Positions 20,701-28,967 are shown, counted from the first letter of the stretch. The stretch: 64,000 nucleotides of DNA from Luteimonas cucumeris (GCF_007830035.1 NZ_VLKN01000005.1:62001-126000), one strand, 5' to 3'. Notes: generated from the letters alone by a model not told the origin. Translations and numbers: made by a program.

Positions 20701-23700
20701 CGCGAGCGGCAAGTATTCCTATGGCGCGCTTGCCTCGTCGAACTATGGCGATGCCCTGATCAGCAACGCCGAAGGCGGCAGCCTGTCCTCCTATAGCGGC
20801 GACCTGCTGGCAGTGGGCGCATTCGCCAACGCCAACAACGACGGCAACGCCACGATCGACAATGCGGGCTCGATCGATGCCTTCGGCTCCGGCTATGCGC
20901 AGATCGCCTATGGCGCGGTGGTGCAGGTCGATGCCGGCGATGCGCTGGTCACCAACAGCGGCGACATCACCGCCGAAAACACCTATGGCGCGGCGCGTGG
21001 CGTGATCGTGCGTTCGAGCGCAGGCGGCGACGTCGGCGTGGACAACAGCGGCAGCATCAGCGCGATCGCGACCGGCTCCGGCGTCTACGAGGGCTATTAC
21101 GGCACCTACACCATCAACACCGACGTGATCGGCGTCTACGCCTACGCGCCCGGTGCCACGGCCACCGTCACCAACAGCGGCGCGATCACGGTCAGCACCG
21201 AAGCCGGCCTGGCCGATGGCATCTTCGCGTCCGGCGCGGCGGCGTACGTCGACAACTCCGGTTCGATCACCGCCGACGGCTACACCTGGGGCGCGGGCAT
21301 CGAGGCACAGGGCGACGACCTGGCCTGGGTCGACAACTCCGGCGACATCAGCGCCAGCGCCATCGCCTATGCGCCGGCCGATCCCGAAGCCGGGACCGAG
21401 GCCGTGTATGGCCATGCCTATGGCATCTATGCCAGCGGCGGCGACGGCGGCGTCTACGTCCGCAACACCGGCACGATTGCGGCAGTCGGTCCCTACGCGA
21501 CCGGCATCCACAGCTACGGCAGCGGCATAGGCGGGATCTTCGTCGACAACCGCGGCGACGTGGCCGCGACCGCCGACAACGGCATCGCCAGCGGCATCAA
21601 CGCGGTAACGGTTGCCCCCGGCAGCGATGTCGAGATCGCCAATCGCGGCAACATCGACGCCAGCGGTTACAACGCGGCCTCCGGCATTTCCGTGCTGGCC
21701 GGCGGCGAGGATTCCGGCATCGAGGTCAGCAACGCGGGCAGCATCAGCGCCATCGCCTCGCCCGACTACAAGTACGGCAATGCGGTCGGCGTGGCGGCTT
21801 CCGGCGACGGCGACGTCAGCATCCGCAACACCGCCGCCGGTTCGATCTACGCCAGCGGCGCCTACGCCTACGGCGTCCTGTCGCTGGCCTTCGCCGGCGA
21901 CTCGGACGTGGTCAATGCCGGCGACATCACGTCCAACTCGACGGGCTCGTTCTATGCGTTCTCGTACGGCGTGGTTTCCTCCTCGCAGAACGGCACCGCT
22001 TCGGCGACCAATACCGGCAGCATCTCCGCCACCGCCGGTGGCCTGATCTCCGTTGCCCGCGGCATCGACGCCAGCGGCGTGGACGCGGACGTGGTCAATC
22101 GCGGCACCATCGAAACCGACGGCAAGTACAGCCGCGGCATCAACGCGGTCGCCAGCGCGGGCGACGTCGCAGTCCGCAACCAGGGCTCGATCTACGCCAG
22201 CGGCAAATACACCTATGGCGTGGCCGGCATCTCCACCGATGGCGACGTGCGCATCACCAATACCGCCGACGGCGTGGTCGATGCCTATACCTCCGGTGCA
22301 GTGGCGGTAGGCCTGCTGGGCATCTCCACCTATGACGACGTGGAAATCGTCAACGCCGGCAGCATCGCCTCGCATGGCGACTACGCCGGGCTGTCCGCTG
22401 GCGTATATGCGTCCTCGGACAACAACGACGTCTCGGTGATCAACCGCGGCACGATCGACGCCAGCAGCCTCTACGGCAATGCGTTCGGCGTGCTGGCCAA
22501 CATCGGCAGCGACGACGAGCTGAGCATCGACAATCGTGGCGACATCTTCGCCACGTCGTCCGCAGCCAATGCGGTCGGCATCGACGGCAGTGCCGAGGGT
22601 GGTGGCGATGCGGTGTTGCGCAATCGCGCCACGATCGAAGCCACGACCAGCGTCGGCGATGCGATCGGCATCAGCGGTACTGCCGGTGGCGGCGGTGAAC
22701 TGACCCTGGCCAACACCGCCAACGGCAGCATCACCGCGACCTCGGTCGACGGTGATGCGATCGGCCTGTACGGCGTGCTGACCGGCTCCGACGTCACCGT
22801 CAACAACGCCGGCAGCATCACGGTCTCCTCGACCAATGGTGCCGCCGACGCCATCCGCATCGTGGACGGTGCGCCCCTGGCGCCGGTCAACGCCACCATC
22901 GTCAACAGTGGCTCGATCACCGGTGCCATCGTCACCGGCGGCGGCAACGACGTGATCTCGAACTTGCGCGGAGGCGTCTGGCAGCTGGCCGGCACGGCCA
23001 GCAATTTCGGCGCCGGCAACAACCGCTTCAGCAACGCCGGTACGATCCGCGTCTCGGGTGCGAGCACCATCGACATGACCGACGGCAGCGCTGCGGCCCT
23101 GTCCGCCGCGTTGGCGCAGCCGAAGGGTGAGGCGTCGTTCAGCAACAACGGCGTCATCGACTTCCTCGACGGCGCCGCCGATGACAGTCTGACCATCACC
23201 GGTGGCTTTGGCGGTCGTGGTGACATCAACCTCGACGTGGGCCTGAGCAAGCAGGTCAACGACCAGCTGTTCGTGCAGGGCGGCGTCGGCAAGGGCACGC
23301 TCCAGCGCGTCAATGTCATGCTGCTCGACGGTTTGCCGAAATCGAGCGACGTCGGTACCGAGCTACAACTGGTGCACGTGTCCGGCGGCACCAGTCCGTC
23401 GGCATTCGTCGCCGGCAAGGTGCTCGGCATCTCGCCGCGCGACTTCCTGTCGATGGGCATGAACCTGTCCAACCAGCCCGACACCACGGCGGCCGCGGAC
23501 GGCAACGGCAGTTCCTACCTGCTCTCGGTGGAGACCTACGTCAGCGGCCTGAACGCCGCCGGCGTGCTGGCCTCCTCCGCGGTGCTGGGCGTCGACAGCC
23601 TGATGACCAGCACGATCGGCAACTGGCGCGACCGCAACTACTCGCTTGCGGCCGCGGGTCGCCAGCCGGCGCTGAACAACATCAACCTGTGGGTGCGCGG

Positions 23701-24478
23701 TTTCCGCGACGAAAGCGGCATGAGCCCGGATCACCTGTCCGGCAACTTCGGCCAGCTGTCCAACTCGCGCTTGAGCCAGGACAACTACGGCACCGAGATG
23801 GGCGTGGAGTACCAGGCACTGAACGGCTTCCGGTTCGGTACGCTGTTCGCCAAGTCCGAAGGCAAGCAGTACCTGGTCGACGAGCACGGCATGGACACGA
23901 TCCGCGGCAACACCCTGGGCCTGTACGGCACATGGGTTTCGCCGCTAGGTTTCTACGTCGACGCGTCCTGGCGCAGCATGCAGTTCGAAACCAACATCGA
24001 TTCGATCGGCGGGCGCCAGCGCAGCGACGGCAATGCCACCACCACCAACCTCGAGGCTGGCTATACCTGGGGACTGGCGAATGGCCTGAACATCGAGCCG
24101 CAGTTGCGCTACACCGACACCTCGATCGACGGGATGAGCATCACCGGCGACCAGGCGACGTTCGAAAGCCAGGATGCGAAGTGGAGGCGCGCACATGCCG
24201 GCGTGTCGTTGTCGAAGACCTTCGGCAGCGCATCGGCATGGCGCTGGACGCCGTATAGCGAGTTCGGCGTGGTGCGCACGTTCGAAGGCATCGCCAACTA
24301 CGCCATCAACGATGATTTCTTCGGCAACGTGATGACCGAGGGCACCAGTGCGCTGGTGAAGTTCGGACTCGGTGCGCAGAAGGGTCGTCTGTCGTGGAAC
24401 GGCGGCCTCAACTGGATGGACGGCGCGGGCTTCGACGACGCCGTAGGCGGCCAGGTATCGCTGCAGTACGCCTGGTAA
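17717..24478 (+). CDS. Giant autotransporter adhesin-like protein, 2253 residues
   Basis: A type V secreted surface protein. It has a long signal region (MRGSRKSHTIHV... ending GTGAVQAGDC, about 40 residues). The passenger of about 1,900 residues is made of 20-25-residue beta-helix turns of the form (V)xNxGxI, for example VNNSGSI, VDNRGDI and ITNTADG. A short linker and a 12-strand autotransporter barrel (about 1985-2253) follow, ending LQYAW with the terminal aromatic recognised by BAM. Passenger blocks of about 510 residues repeat nearly three times. Cysteines are almost absent after the signal region. The AAGGGG Shine-Dalgarno supports ATG 17717. A strong hairpin follows the stop, and three same-strand genes follow that. 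The passenger shows no catalytic motif, so a role in adhesion or surface structure is inferred. Confidence 0.92.
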   Translation: MRGSRKSHTIHVAPITRAIRAALTASAIALVGTGAVQAGDCGNLAQAQLIRCAAPDSASAPVVDLTTIAGGHAPSSVVSGQAIAAGTQPLQTLNITVVNNGTIGESGSGDVIGINADYAGAELSVVNNGEIYAESVDGIADGIFAYGADVTVNNSLQGVIEANGYTWAAGIEAQGDSVTVNNVGSISANATAYDTVNGIYGHAYGIYAAGGGDDGVVVNNRGSIEVSGPYATGIYAYGGGAGGITVTNRGDITATADNGFATGIKAVTNVEGSDIDVANRGSIEATGMNGASGIVAVASGTGSSASVNNTGDIYAATTVYYSTAEGIVASADGDASIRNSGTITVGYGDYAYGALAMSFAGDADVRNTGDITVNGGLSGYGVLAASQNGYADVSNAGSITVDSSFGTAAGINASSLAGSTVDNSGAITATANKYAFGVLANTSQGDTVVDNSGSISTDGKYSFGVLAQSGDGNATLYNSGAIAAVGKYAYGTTVASNYGDAAIFNAEDGSLSAYSGDLLAVGAFANANNDGNASIDNAGSISASGAGYAQLAYGAVVQVDAGDALVTNSGDISADNSYGSARGVIVRSSAGGDATVDNDGNIIVTATGTGEYLASDAIGVYVYVPGGTATVNNTGSIAVSSASGLADGVFAAGAVANVDNSGSISADGYTWGAGIEAQGDDAASVTNTGDISASATAYVVADPEAGTEGIYGHAYGIYASGGDGGVMVDNQGSIAATGPYATGVYAYGGGIGGAQVSNSGDITATADNGFATGIKAVTSVEYSDIAIENTESGSIVATGMNGASGIVALATGTGSSGTVENAGSIYAATTVYYSSAEGIVVSADGDANIGNSGTITIGYGDYAYGGLALAFAGDANVDNSGSVVVNGGFDAVGFAAASQNGYTNVTNDGMIETYARFGDAIGIDASSLAGTHVQNNGDIIATANKYAIGVLANTSQGDTVVENSGSISTDGKYSFGVLAQSGDGDATVYNTGLLAASGKYSYGALASSNYGDALISNAEGGSLSSYSGDLLAVGAFANANNDGNATIDNAGSIDAFGSGYAQIAYGAVVQVDAGDALVTNSGDITAENTYGAARGVIVRSSAGGDVGVDNSGSISAIATGSGVYEGYYGTYTINTDVIGVYAYAPGATATVTNSGAITVSTEAGLADGIFASGAAAYVDNSGSITADGYTWGAGIEAQGDDLAWVDNSGDISASAIAYAPADPEAGTEAVYGHAYGIYASGGDGGVYVRNTGTIAAVGPYATGIHSYGSGIGGIFVDNRGDVAATADNGIASGINAVTVAPGSDVEIANRGNIDASGYNAASGISVLAGGEDSGIEVSNAGSISAIASPDYKYGNAVGVAASGDGDVSIRNTAAGSIYASGAYAYGVLSLAFAGDSDVVNAGDITSNSTGSFYAFSYGVVSSSQNGTASATNTGSISATAGGLISVARGIDASGVDADVVNRGTIETDGKYSRGINAVASAGDVAVRNQGSIYASGKYTYGVAGISTDGDVRITNTADGVVDAYTSGAVAVGLLGISTYDDVEIVNAGSIASHGDYAGLSAGVYASSDNNDVSVINRGTIDASSLYGNAFGVLANIGSDDELSIDNRGDIFATSSAANAVGIDGSAEGGGDAVLRNRATIEATTSVGDAIGISGTAGGGGELTLANTANGSITATSVDGDAIGLYGVLTGSDVTVNNAGSITVSSTNGAADAIRIVDGAPLAPVNATIVNSGSITGAIVTGGGNDVISNLRGGVWQLAGTASNFGAGNNRFSNAGTIRVSGASTIDMTDGSAAALSAALAQPKGEASFSNNGVIDFLDGAADDSLTITGGFGGRGDINLDVGLSKQVNDQLFVQGGVGKGTLQRVNVMLLDGLPKSSDVGTELQLVHVSGGTSPSAFVAGKVLGISPRDFLSMGMNLSNQPDTTAAADGNGSSYLLSVETYVSGLNAAGVLASSAVLGVDSLMTSTIGNWRDRNYSLAAAGRQPALNNINLWVRGFRDESGMSPDHLSGNFGQLSNSRLSQDNYGTEMGVEYQALNGFRFGTLFAKSEGKQYLVDEHGMDTIRGNTLGLYGTWVSPLGFYVDASWRSMQFETNIDSIGGRQRSDGNATTTNLEAGYTWGLANGLNIEPQLRYTDTSIDGMSITGDQATFESQDAKWRRAHAGVSLSKTFGSASAWRWTPYSEFGVVRTFEGIANYAINDDFFGNVMTEGTSALVKFGLGAQKGRLSWNGGLNWMDGAGFDDAVGGQVSLQYAW
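18130..22500 (+). repeat. About 1.5-kb super-repeats inside the autotransporter gene
   Basis: The GYTW(A/G)AGIEAQGD block recurs with its DNA landmark at about 18206, 19718 and 21278, so the period is 1512 then 1560 bp. Between landmarks the order of smaller blocks is kept: GHAYGIYA, SGPYATG, TADNGFATGI, MNGASGIVA, GYGDYAYG, QNGY, ANKYA(F/I)GVLANTSQGD, GKYSFGVLAQSGDG, LLAVGAFANANNDGNA, VVQVDAGDALVTNSGDI and RGVIVRSSAGGD. Unit 1 spans about 18130-19640 and unit 2 about 19640-21215. A third, more diverged partial unit runs to about 22500. Confidence 0.85.
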
Positions 24479-24492
24479 GTCGCAACCAGATG

Positions 24493-24521
24493 GCGGCCCG
24501 GTGGCGTTGCCACCGGGCCGC
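24493..24521 (+). terminator. Strong hairpin directly after the autotransporter
   Basis: Perfect 13-bp GC-rich arms (24493-24505 and 24509-24521) with a GTT loop begin 14 nt after the stop codon. The following bases (GTTCGCTCC) are not a T-run. It is best read as a 3' stabiliser or partial terminator that would make the autotransporter mRNA more abundant than that of the three genes downstream. Confidence 0.6.
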
Positions 24522-24613
24522 GTTCGCTCCGGAGCATCGTCGTCCACATGACGCGCGCATCGGAAGCGAATGTGCGAGCATTCGGACACGCGACACAGCT
24601 TAGGGAGATCGGC

Positions 24614-25846
24614 TTGACCGCCAAGACCAACGAGCGTGACGACGACGCCACCGTCGTGGCCGCTGCAGATGCCTCCGCCGCCGCGGGCAGCGAGCCGAAG
24701 GAACTCGAAACCGGGCTGCAGACGCCCGAACCGCCGGCCGCGAAGGCCGCGCCCGGCGCGAAGGTGGCCAAGCCGCCGGTGAAACAGGCCGGCCTCAAGG
24801 TCGAGAAGACCTGCTCGCGCAGCCTCGCCGGCTGGCTCGCCGCCAACCGCATATCGCTGGCGATCACCTCCTACCAGAGCGGACGCATCTACCTGGTCGG
24901 CAGCGACAAGCAGGGCCGGGTGTCGTTCTTCGAACGCATCTTCGAACGTGCGATGGGCGTGGTCGGCAATGCCCAGCGCATCTATCTCGGCAGCCTGTAC
25001 CAGCTGTGGCGCTTCGAGAACGTGCTGCGTTCCAACGAAGTGATCCACGGCCAGTACGACAAGTGCTACGTGCCGCGCAACGCCCAGACCATCGGCGACC
25101 TCGACATCCACGAACTGGGCATCCGCAGCAACGGCAAGGTCGTGTTCGTCAACACCAAGTATTCCTGCCTGGCCGAGCTGAGCCAGACCCACAGCTTCAA
25201 GGCGATCTGGAAGCCGAAGTTCGTCAGCAAGCTGGCGCCGGAGGACCGTTGCCATCTCAACGGCCTGGCGATGGTCGATGGTCGGCCCAAGTACGTCACC
25301 GCGGTGTGCCGCAGCGACACGGTCGACGGCTGGCGCGACCGCCGCCACGACGGCGGCGTGGTGATCGACATCGAGACTGACGAGGTGGTGTGCGAGGGCC
25401 TGTCGATGCCCCACTCGCCGCGTTGGGCGAACGGCAAGCTGTGGGTGCTCAATGCCGGCACCGGCCATCTGGGTTGGGTCGACTTCGCCACCAAGAAGTT
25501 CGTTCCACTGGCGTTCTTCCCGGGCTTCCTGCGCGGGCTGTCGATCATCGGCAACGTCGCGGCGGTAGGTCTGTCCAAGCCGCGCAACCAGCGCTTCGAG
25601 GGGCTGGCGCTGGACGAGGAACTGCGCAAGCGCGATTCGGATCCATGGTGTGGGGTGCAGATCGTGTCGTTGACCAATGGCGATGTGTGCGACTGGATCC
25701 GGTTCGAAGGCGACATCACCGAGATATTCGACATCAGCTTCCTGCCCAACGTGCGCAACCCGATGATGATCGGCCTGCGTACCAGCGAGATCCGCGACCT
25801 GATCACGTTCGAATCCGAGATCCCGACGGAGGAAAAACCCGCATGA
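24614..25846 (+). CDS. TIGR03032-type (DUF4915-like) conserved protein
   Basis: A 410-residue protein of a conserved family with no known biochemical activity. Diagnostic stretches are LAITSYQSGRIYLVG, YHLGSLYQLWRFEN-like GSLYQLWRFEN, DLDIHELGI, HLNGLAMVDGRPKYVTA and, most clearly, MPHSPRWANGKLWVLNAGTG. The repeated strands suggest a beta-propeller. The N-terminal 75 residues are Ala/Pro-rich low complexity. TTG 24614 is preferred because TAGGGAGA (24601-24608) lies 5 nt upstream; ATG 24548 has no such site. There is no signal peptide. It lies between the autotransporter and an EF-hand gene, overlapping the latter by ATGA, so it may serve assembly or modification of the surface protein. That role is inference from position only. 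Confidence 0.82.
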   Translation: MTAKTNERDDDATVVAAADASAAAGSEPKELETGLQTPEPPAAKAAPGAKVAKPPVKQAGLKVEKTCSRSLAGWLAANRISLAITSYQSGRIYLVGSDKQGRVSFFERIFERAMGVVGNAQRIYLGSLYQLWRFENVLRSNEVIHGQYDKCYVPRNAQTIGDLDIHELGIRSNGKVVFVNTKYSCLAELSQTHSFKAIWKPKFVSKLAPEDRCHLNGLAMVDGRPKYVTAVCRSDTVDGWRDRRHDGGVVIDIETDEVVCEGLSMPHSPRWANGKLWVLNAGTGHLGWVDFATKKFVPLAFFPGFLRGLSIIGNVAAVGLSKPRNQRFEGLALDEELRKRDSDPWCGVQIVSLTNGDVCDWIRFEGDITEIFDISFLPNVRNPMMIGLRTSEIRDLITFESEIPTEEKPA

Positions 25847-26355
25847 ACCACACGCCATGGATCCCGGCGGCGCTCCTGGCCGTAGCGACGATGGCTTTCG
25901 CCGGCACGACGGTTGCGCAGACCCAGGCCGCGCCGGCGGCCGCCGTGCGATCGGCAAGCCCGACGACCGCTGCGAAGCCGGCGGCGTCCGCGCTGCGCGC
26001 CGAGCCGGTGCCGGCGCAGGTGGACGCCGCATTCAAGGCATTCGATACCGACCACAATGGCTCACTCAGCCTGGCCGAGTTCCGTACAGGCTGGCAAGCC
26101 TTGCGCCGCGGCGGCGCGCAGACCGGACAAGCGCGGCTGCAGCAACAGTTCAAGCAGCTCGACACCGACAAGGACGGTGGCATCGACCGCGACGAGTACC
26201 CCAACATGATGCTGGTCAAGCGTGCGGGTGGTTCGGCGCCGCCGTTCGCCGAGTTCGACAGCGACCGTTCGCAGAAGCTCGAATTCGCCGAATACGCTTC
26301 GCTCGTGCAGCGCCTGAGCGCCAGGCAGACCGGTAGCGCCCCTCCAACCAAGTAA
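25843..26355 (+). CDS. Exported EF-hand calcium-binding protein
   Basis: This 170-residue protein has a signal peptide (MNHTPWIPAALLAVATMAFAG...TTVAQ) and an Ala/Pro-rich linker. Three EF-hand-like loops follow. DTDHNGSLSLAEF (about residues 68-80) and DTDKDGGIDRDEY (about 107-119) are canonical 12-residue Ca2+ loops with D-x-D-x-(N/D)-G...E/D. The third, DSDRSQKLEFAEY, has Ser-Gln where Gly is usual and may bind weakly. ATG 25843 overlaps the TIGR03032 stop (ATGA), giving tight coupling. Periplasmic or secreted location fits a partner of a large, Asp-rich surface protein, but no partner is proven. Confidence 0.88.
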   Translation: MNHTPWIPAALLAVATMAFAGTTVAQTQAAPAAAVRSASPTTAAKPAASALRAEPVPAQVDAAFKAFDTDHNGSLSLAEFRTGWQALRRGGAQTGQARLQQQFKQLDTDKDGGIDRDEYPNMMLVKRAGGSAPPFAEFDSDRSQKLEFAEYASLVQRLSARQTGSAPPTK

Positions 26356-26371
26356 ATCGAGACATCGCCTG

Positions 26372-26914
26372 ATGAGCAAGCGCGATCCCGTCACCTTCGA
26401 CGTGACCCCCGTCTGGAAACAGGTGACGGCGGAACTGAAGACCGAACTGCTCGCATTCTGGAAGCACAACCACGCCATCGGCGACCCGACCCGTGCCGAG
26501 GCGCGCGCGAACGAGGCGGTATGCATCGCGCGCGGTGGCGACGGCGCGTTGTGCGCGGTCAGTACCGCGGTGATCCGCGTGCTGCCACGCCTGCGTCAGC
26601 CGATGTACTACTACCGCCTGTTCTTCTCCACGGCGGTACGGGGACAGGACCAGGTCATCCCGTTCTACAACAGGGCCAGGGAAGTGCTGCAGGCCTACAA
26701 CGCGAGCCTGCCGGCGCCCGAATCCCTGGGCGTGCTGCTGGAACTGGAGAGCGGCTATCTGGGTGCGTACTACAAGCAGGCTTACGTGCCGGAAGCCGAC
26801 TCGACCTTCATCGGTTATTCGCCGCGTGGCCTGCAGCTGCGGGTGTCGTATTTCGAAGGCGCCAGATTGATGGCGCCGACGCCATTACGACAGGCGGTCA
26901 TGCAGCGCCGCTGA
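26372..26914 (+). CDS. Conserved hypothetical protein, last gene of the autotransporter cluster
   Basis: I do not recognise this 180-residue protein. It has no signal peptide or membrane segment and begins MSKRDPVTFDVTPVWKQVT. A region ANEAVCIARGGDGALCAVSTA followed by aromatic-rich QPMYYYRLFFS resembles the substrate-side strands of acyltransferase (GNAT-like) folds. No acetyl-CoA loop of the Q/RxxGxG/A type is visible, so that reading is weak. The C-terminal part has FIGYSPRGLQLRVSYFEGARL. It starts 17 bp after the EF-hand gene on the same strand and ends before a convergent gene. Function unknown. Confidence 0.75.
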   Translation: MSKRDPVTFDVTPVWKQVTAELKTELLAFWKHNHAIGDPTRAEARANEAVCIARGGDGALCAVSTAVIRVLPRLRQPMYYYRLFFSTAVRGQDQVIPFYNRAREVLQAYNASLPAPESLGVLLELESGYLGAYYKQAYVPEADSTFIGYSPRGLQLRVSYFEGARLMAPTPLRQAVMQRR

Positions 26915-26999
26915 AATCCGCACGCGCAGCACGCGGGAGTGCATGCGGCTGCGTGCCTGCCGCGCAGGCCGTGACCTGCGATGCCAGCGGCCGCTGTCG

Positions 27000-27368
27000 T
27001 TAGGTGTTGTAGAAGAACTGCTCGAGCACGATCTTTCCGTCGCGTACCCGGTAGACGCAGATTTCCTGCATGTCGACCCGGCCCATGTCCTTGTAGGTCG
27101 CATCGATGCTCATCGCAAGGCTGAACCAGTCGCCGGCCACGATCGGATCGCCGACGCTGCCGCCATGGATGGCCACGATGTTCTCCTTCCACGTGCGTCC
27201 TTTCTCGCGGATCGCAGCCAGCCCGCTGACATTGCCCAGCGCCCCGGATTTCATGTCGTTCATCTCGATGCTGACCGCGTCATCGGCATAGAGTTCTTTC
27301 TGGGCCTGTTCGTACTTTCCTTCGCGGCACAGCGCGGCGAGGCGCTCGGCCACCTGCTGGGTATTCAT
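27000..27368 (-). CDS. SnoaL/NTF2-like small protein
   Basis: A 122-residue single-domain protein with the cone-like NTF2 fold pattern. The helical start is MNTQQVAERLAALCREGKYEQ, followed by LYADDAVSIEMND, AAIREKGRTWKEN and a beta-sheet end VDMQEICVYRVRDGKIVLEQFFYN. That end is very typical of SnoaL-like polyketide-cyclase-fold proteins. No specific catalytic set is evident, so binding or isomerase roles are both possible. ATG 27368 has AGGAG about 9 nt upstream. It lies on the same strand 186 bp downstream of GH47, separated by a palindrome, and is probably a separate unit. Confidence 0.8.
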   Translation of the reverse strand: MNTQQVAERLAALCREGKYEQAQKELYADDAVSIEMNDMKSGALGNVSGLAAIREKGRTWKENIVAIHGGSVGDPIVAGDWFSLAMSIDATYKDMGRVDMQEICVYRVRDGKIVLEQFFYNT

Positions 27369-27409
27369 CGGCGTGCTCCTGTGTTGGGAGCTGACAGTCT
27401 GGTTCAGAT

Positions 27410-27433
27410 CTGCTGACAGCCTGTTGTCAGCAG
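27410..27433. repeat. Inverted repeat upstream of the SnoaL-like gene
   Basis: Perfect 9-bp arms CTGCTGACA (27410-27418) and TGTCAGCAG (27425-27433) with a GCCTGT centre lie 42 nt upstream of the SnoaL-like start and 121 nt past the GH47 stop. No T-run follows. It could be an operator or a weak stem-loop. Confidence 0.45.
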
Positions 27434-27554
27434 TCGTTCCGCGAAGCGGAAGACGCTGCCATGGAGTGCCTTGGTCGCGACCTTGATTCGCATGGCCGTC
27501 GTTTCCTCCTATCGCAGTCGCAGCCGCTCCCGTAAGCAAGCGTCGGTCTGACCG

Positions 27555-28967
27555 CTACTGCACGATCGGCCGCAGCGGATGCGCTTCGGTGTTGAGCACC
27601 ACCACGCCGGGATCGAGCGTTTCCGGCGCGGCATACAGCAGGTAGAAGTACTTGAAAGTTTCCGCCAGCACGAAGCTCTCCATGTCGTCGGCCTTTTCCT
27701 TGGTCACCACGCTCTTCAGCGCCGCGAAGCCGGCGTCGGTGCGGGTGTGCTTCACGAAGTCATCGAACATCACGCGGCCCATGTCGCGGTATGCCGGATC
27801 GGCGGTCAGGCGGTACAGGTACCAGGCCGATTCGACGATCTCCGGCCGCAGCGGATACGCGGCCTGCGTCACCACGCGCCTGCGATAGTCATAGGCTTCC
27901 GGTTCGATGCTGTGCACCTGCCACATCGCGAAGGACGAGGCCTGCAGCCGTTTGGCGCGGTCGAGATCGCCCGAGTACGCGAGCAGCCCGGGCATGAACG
28001 CATCCAGCGCACCGTATTGGCTCGACACGCGTCCGCCGGTGGCCATGTCGACGTGGCCGTACCAGAGCATGCCGTCGACTTCCTCGGGCAGGTAGCGATT
28101 CGCCGCGGCGATGCTGTCGTTCCACATCGCCAGGCAGTCGCGATCGCCGAACAGGCGCCAGCACTTCCACAGGTACTCGTAGTAGGAATCGATGCGCGCG
28201 CCGATGTGGGTTTTGGTGCGTGTCCAGTCTCCGGTTTCCACGTCGAAGCGCTCGCCGACCAGGCCGATCGGCGAACGCCGCCGGTAGGTTTCGACCAATG
28301 CACGCTTGGCCTTCTCGTAATAGACCGGCTTGCCGGTCAGTCGCGCCAGCGTGCCGTATTCGAGCAGCAGCGTGCCGGCTTCGGCCGGATTGCTTTCCGC
28401 GCCGTGGGCATTGCCGGTACGCAGGTTGACGTAGACGTACGGCAGGCCGGTCGGCGAATCGAAGGCTGGCAGCAGGCGCGTGCCAAGGTCGTCGGCCAGC
28501 GCCAGCAAGCGCGTGTCGCCGGTCATCTGGTAGGAAGACAGCAGGCCACCGAGCAGGCGGATCACGATCTCGAAATGCTTCACGTCGAGGTCGCGGTCGA
28601 ACGATAGCTGCGTCGCGATCAGTTCGCGCGCCTCGTCGGCTTCCTTGTCCAGGCCCATGACCAGCAGCGTGTCCAGTGCATCCACTGGTGTCATCAACAG
28701 CGATTCGCCGTACCAGTCACGCGCGCCCTTGCTGAGCGGCAGCAGCGCATCGTGGCCCCAGGCATGCTGCTTGTAGCCGTTCCATGCATGCAGGAACTCG
28801 GCCTTCACCCGCGCTGCCATGGCCGCGTCGGCGCCTTGCCGCGCGAGTGCGGCGGCGACGGCAGCATCGCGTACGGCCGGCGCCTCGGTCGATGGCGGCT
28901 GCGAAGCGCAGGCGGCCAGCAACGACAACGCCAGTCCGGCGAAGAAGATATGCCGCATCGTTCTCAT
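27555..28967 (-). CDS. GH47-family alpha-1,2-mannosidase, lipoprotein
   Basis: This 470-residue glycoside hydrolase family 47 protein removes alpha-1,2-linked mannose by an inverting mechanism with a Ca2+ site. The signal peptide ends in the lipobox LLAACAS, so it is probably lipid-anchored. GH47 hallmarks in order are FLHAWNGYKQHAWGHDALLP (about 62-81), LMTPVDALDTLLVMGL, FEIVIRLLGGLLSSY, HIGARIDSYYEYLWK (about 235), PLRPEIVESAWYLYR (catalytic Glu region) and DDMESFVLAETFKYFYLL. ATG 28967 overlaps the epimerase stop (ATGA) with GGAG 7 nt before. Bacterial GH47 enzymes are less common than eukaryotic ones. It acts with GH92 on high-mannose glycans. Confidence 0.9.
   Translation of the reverse strand: MRTMRHIFFAGLALSLLAACASQPPSTEAPAVRDAAVAAALARQGADAAMAARVKAEFLHAWNGYKQHAWGHDALLPLSKGARDWYGESLLMTPVDALDTLLVMGLDKEADEARELIATQLSFDRDLDVKHFEIVIRLLGGLLSSYQMTGDTRLLALADDLGTRLLPAFDSPTGLPYVYVNLRTGNAHGAESNPAEAGTLLLEYGTLARLTGKPVYYEKAKRALVETYRRRSPIGLVGERFDVETGDWTRTKTHIGARIDSYYEYLWKCWRLFGDRDCLAMWNDSIAAANRYLPEEVDGMLWYGHVDMATGGRVSSQYGALDAFMPGLLAYSGDLDRAKRLQASSFAMWQVHSIEPEAYDYRRRVVTQAAYPLRPEIVESAWYLYRLTADPAYRDMGRVMFDDFVKHTRTDAGFAALKSVVTKEKADDMESFVLAETFKYFYLLYAAPETLDPGVVVLNTEAHPLRPIVQ

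Noticed and set aside
17567-22375. 1602-codon open frame antisense to the autotransporter
   Set aside because: It mirrors the repeated, GC-biased codons of the plus-strand gene and shows only Gly/Ala/Asp/Val-rich low-complexity sequence with no family motif. The plus strand has signal peptide, passenger repeats and barrel.
18130-22500. CRISPR-like periodic repeats
   Set aside because: Repeats are in-frame coding, of variable sequence and with about 1.5-kb or 60-75-bp protein-turn periods. There is no short identical repeat with unique spacers and no cas gene.
26372-26914. Firm GNAT assignment for the last gene of the autotransporter cluster
   Set aside because: No acetyl-CoA binding loop (Q/RxxGxG/A) is visible, so it is left as unrecognised.
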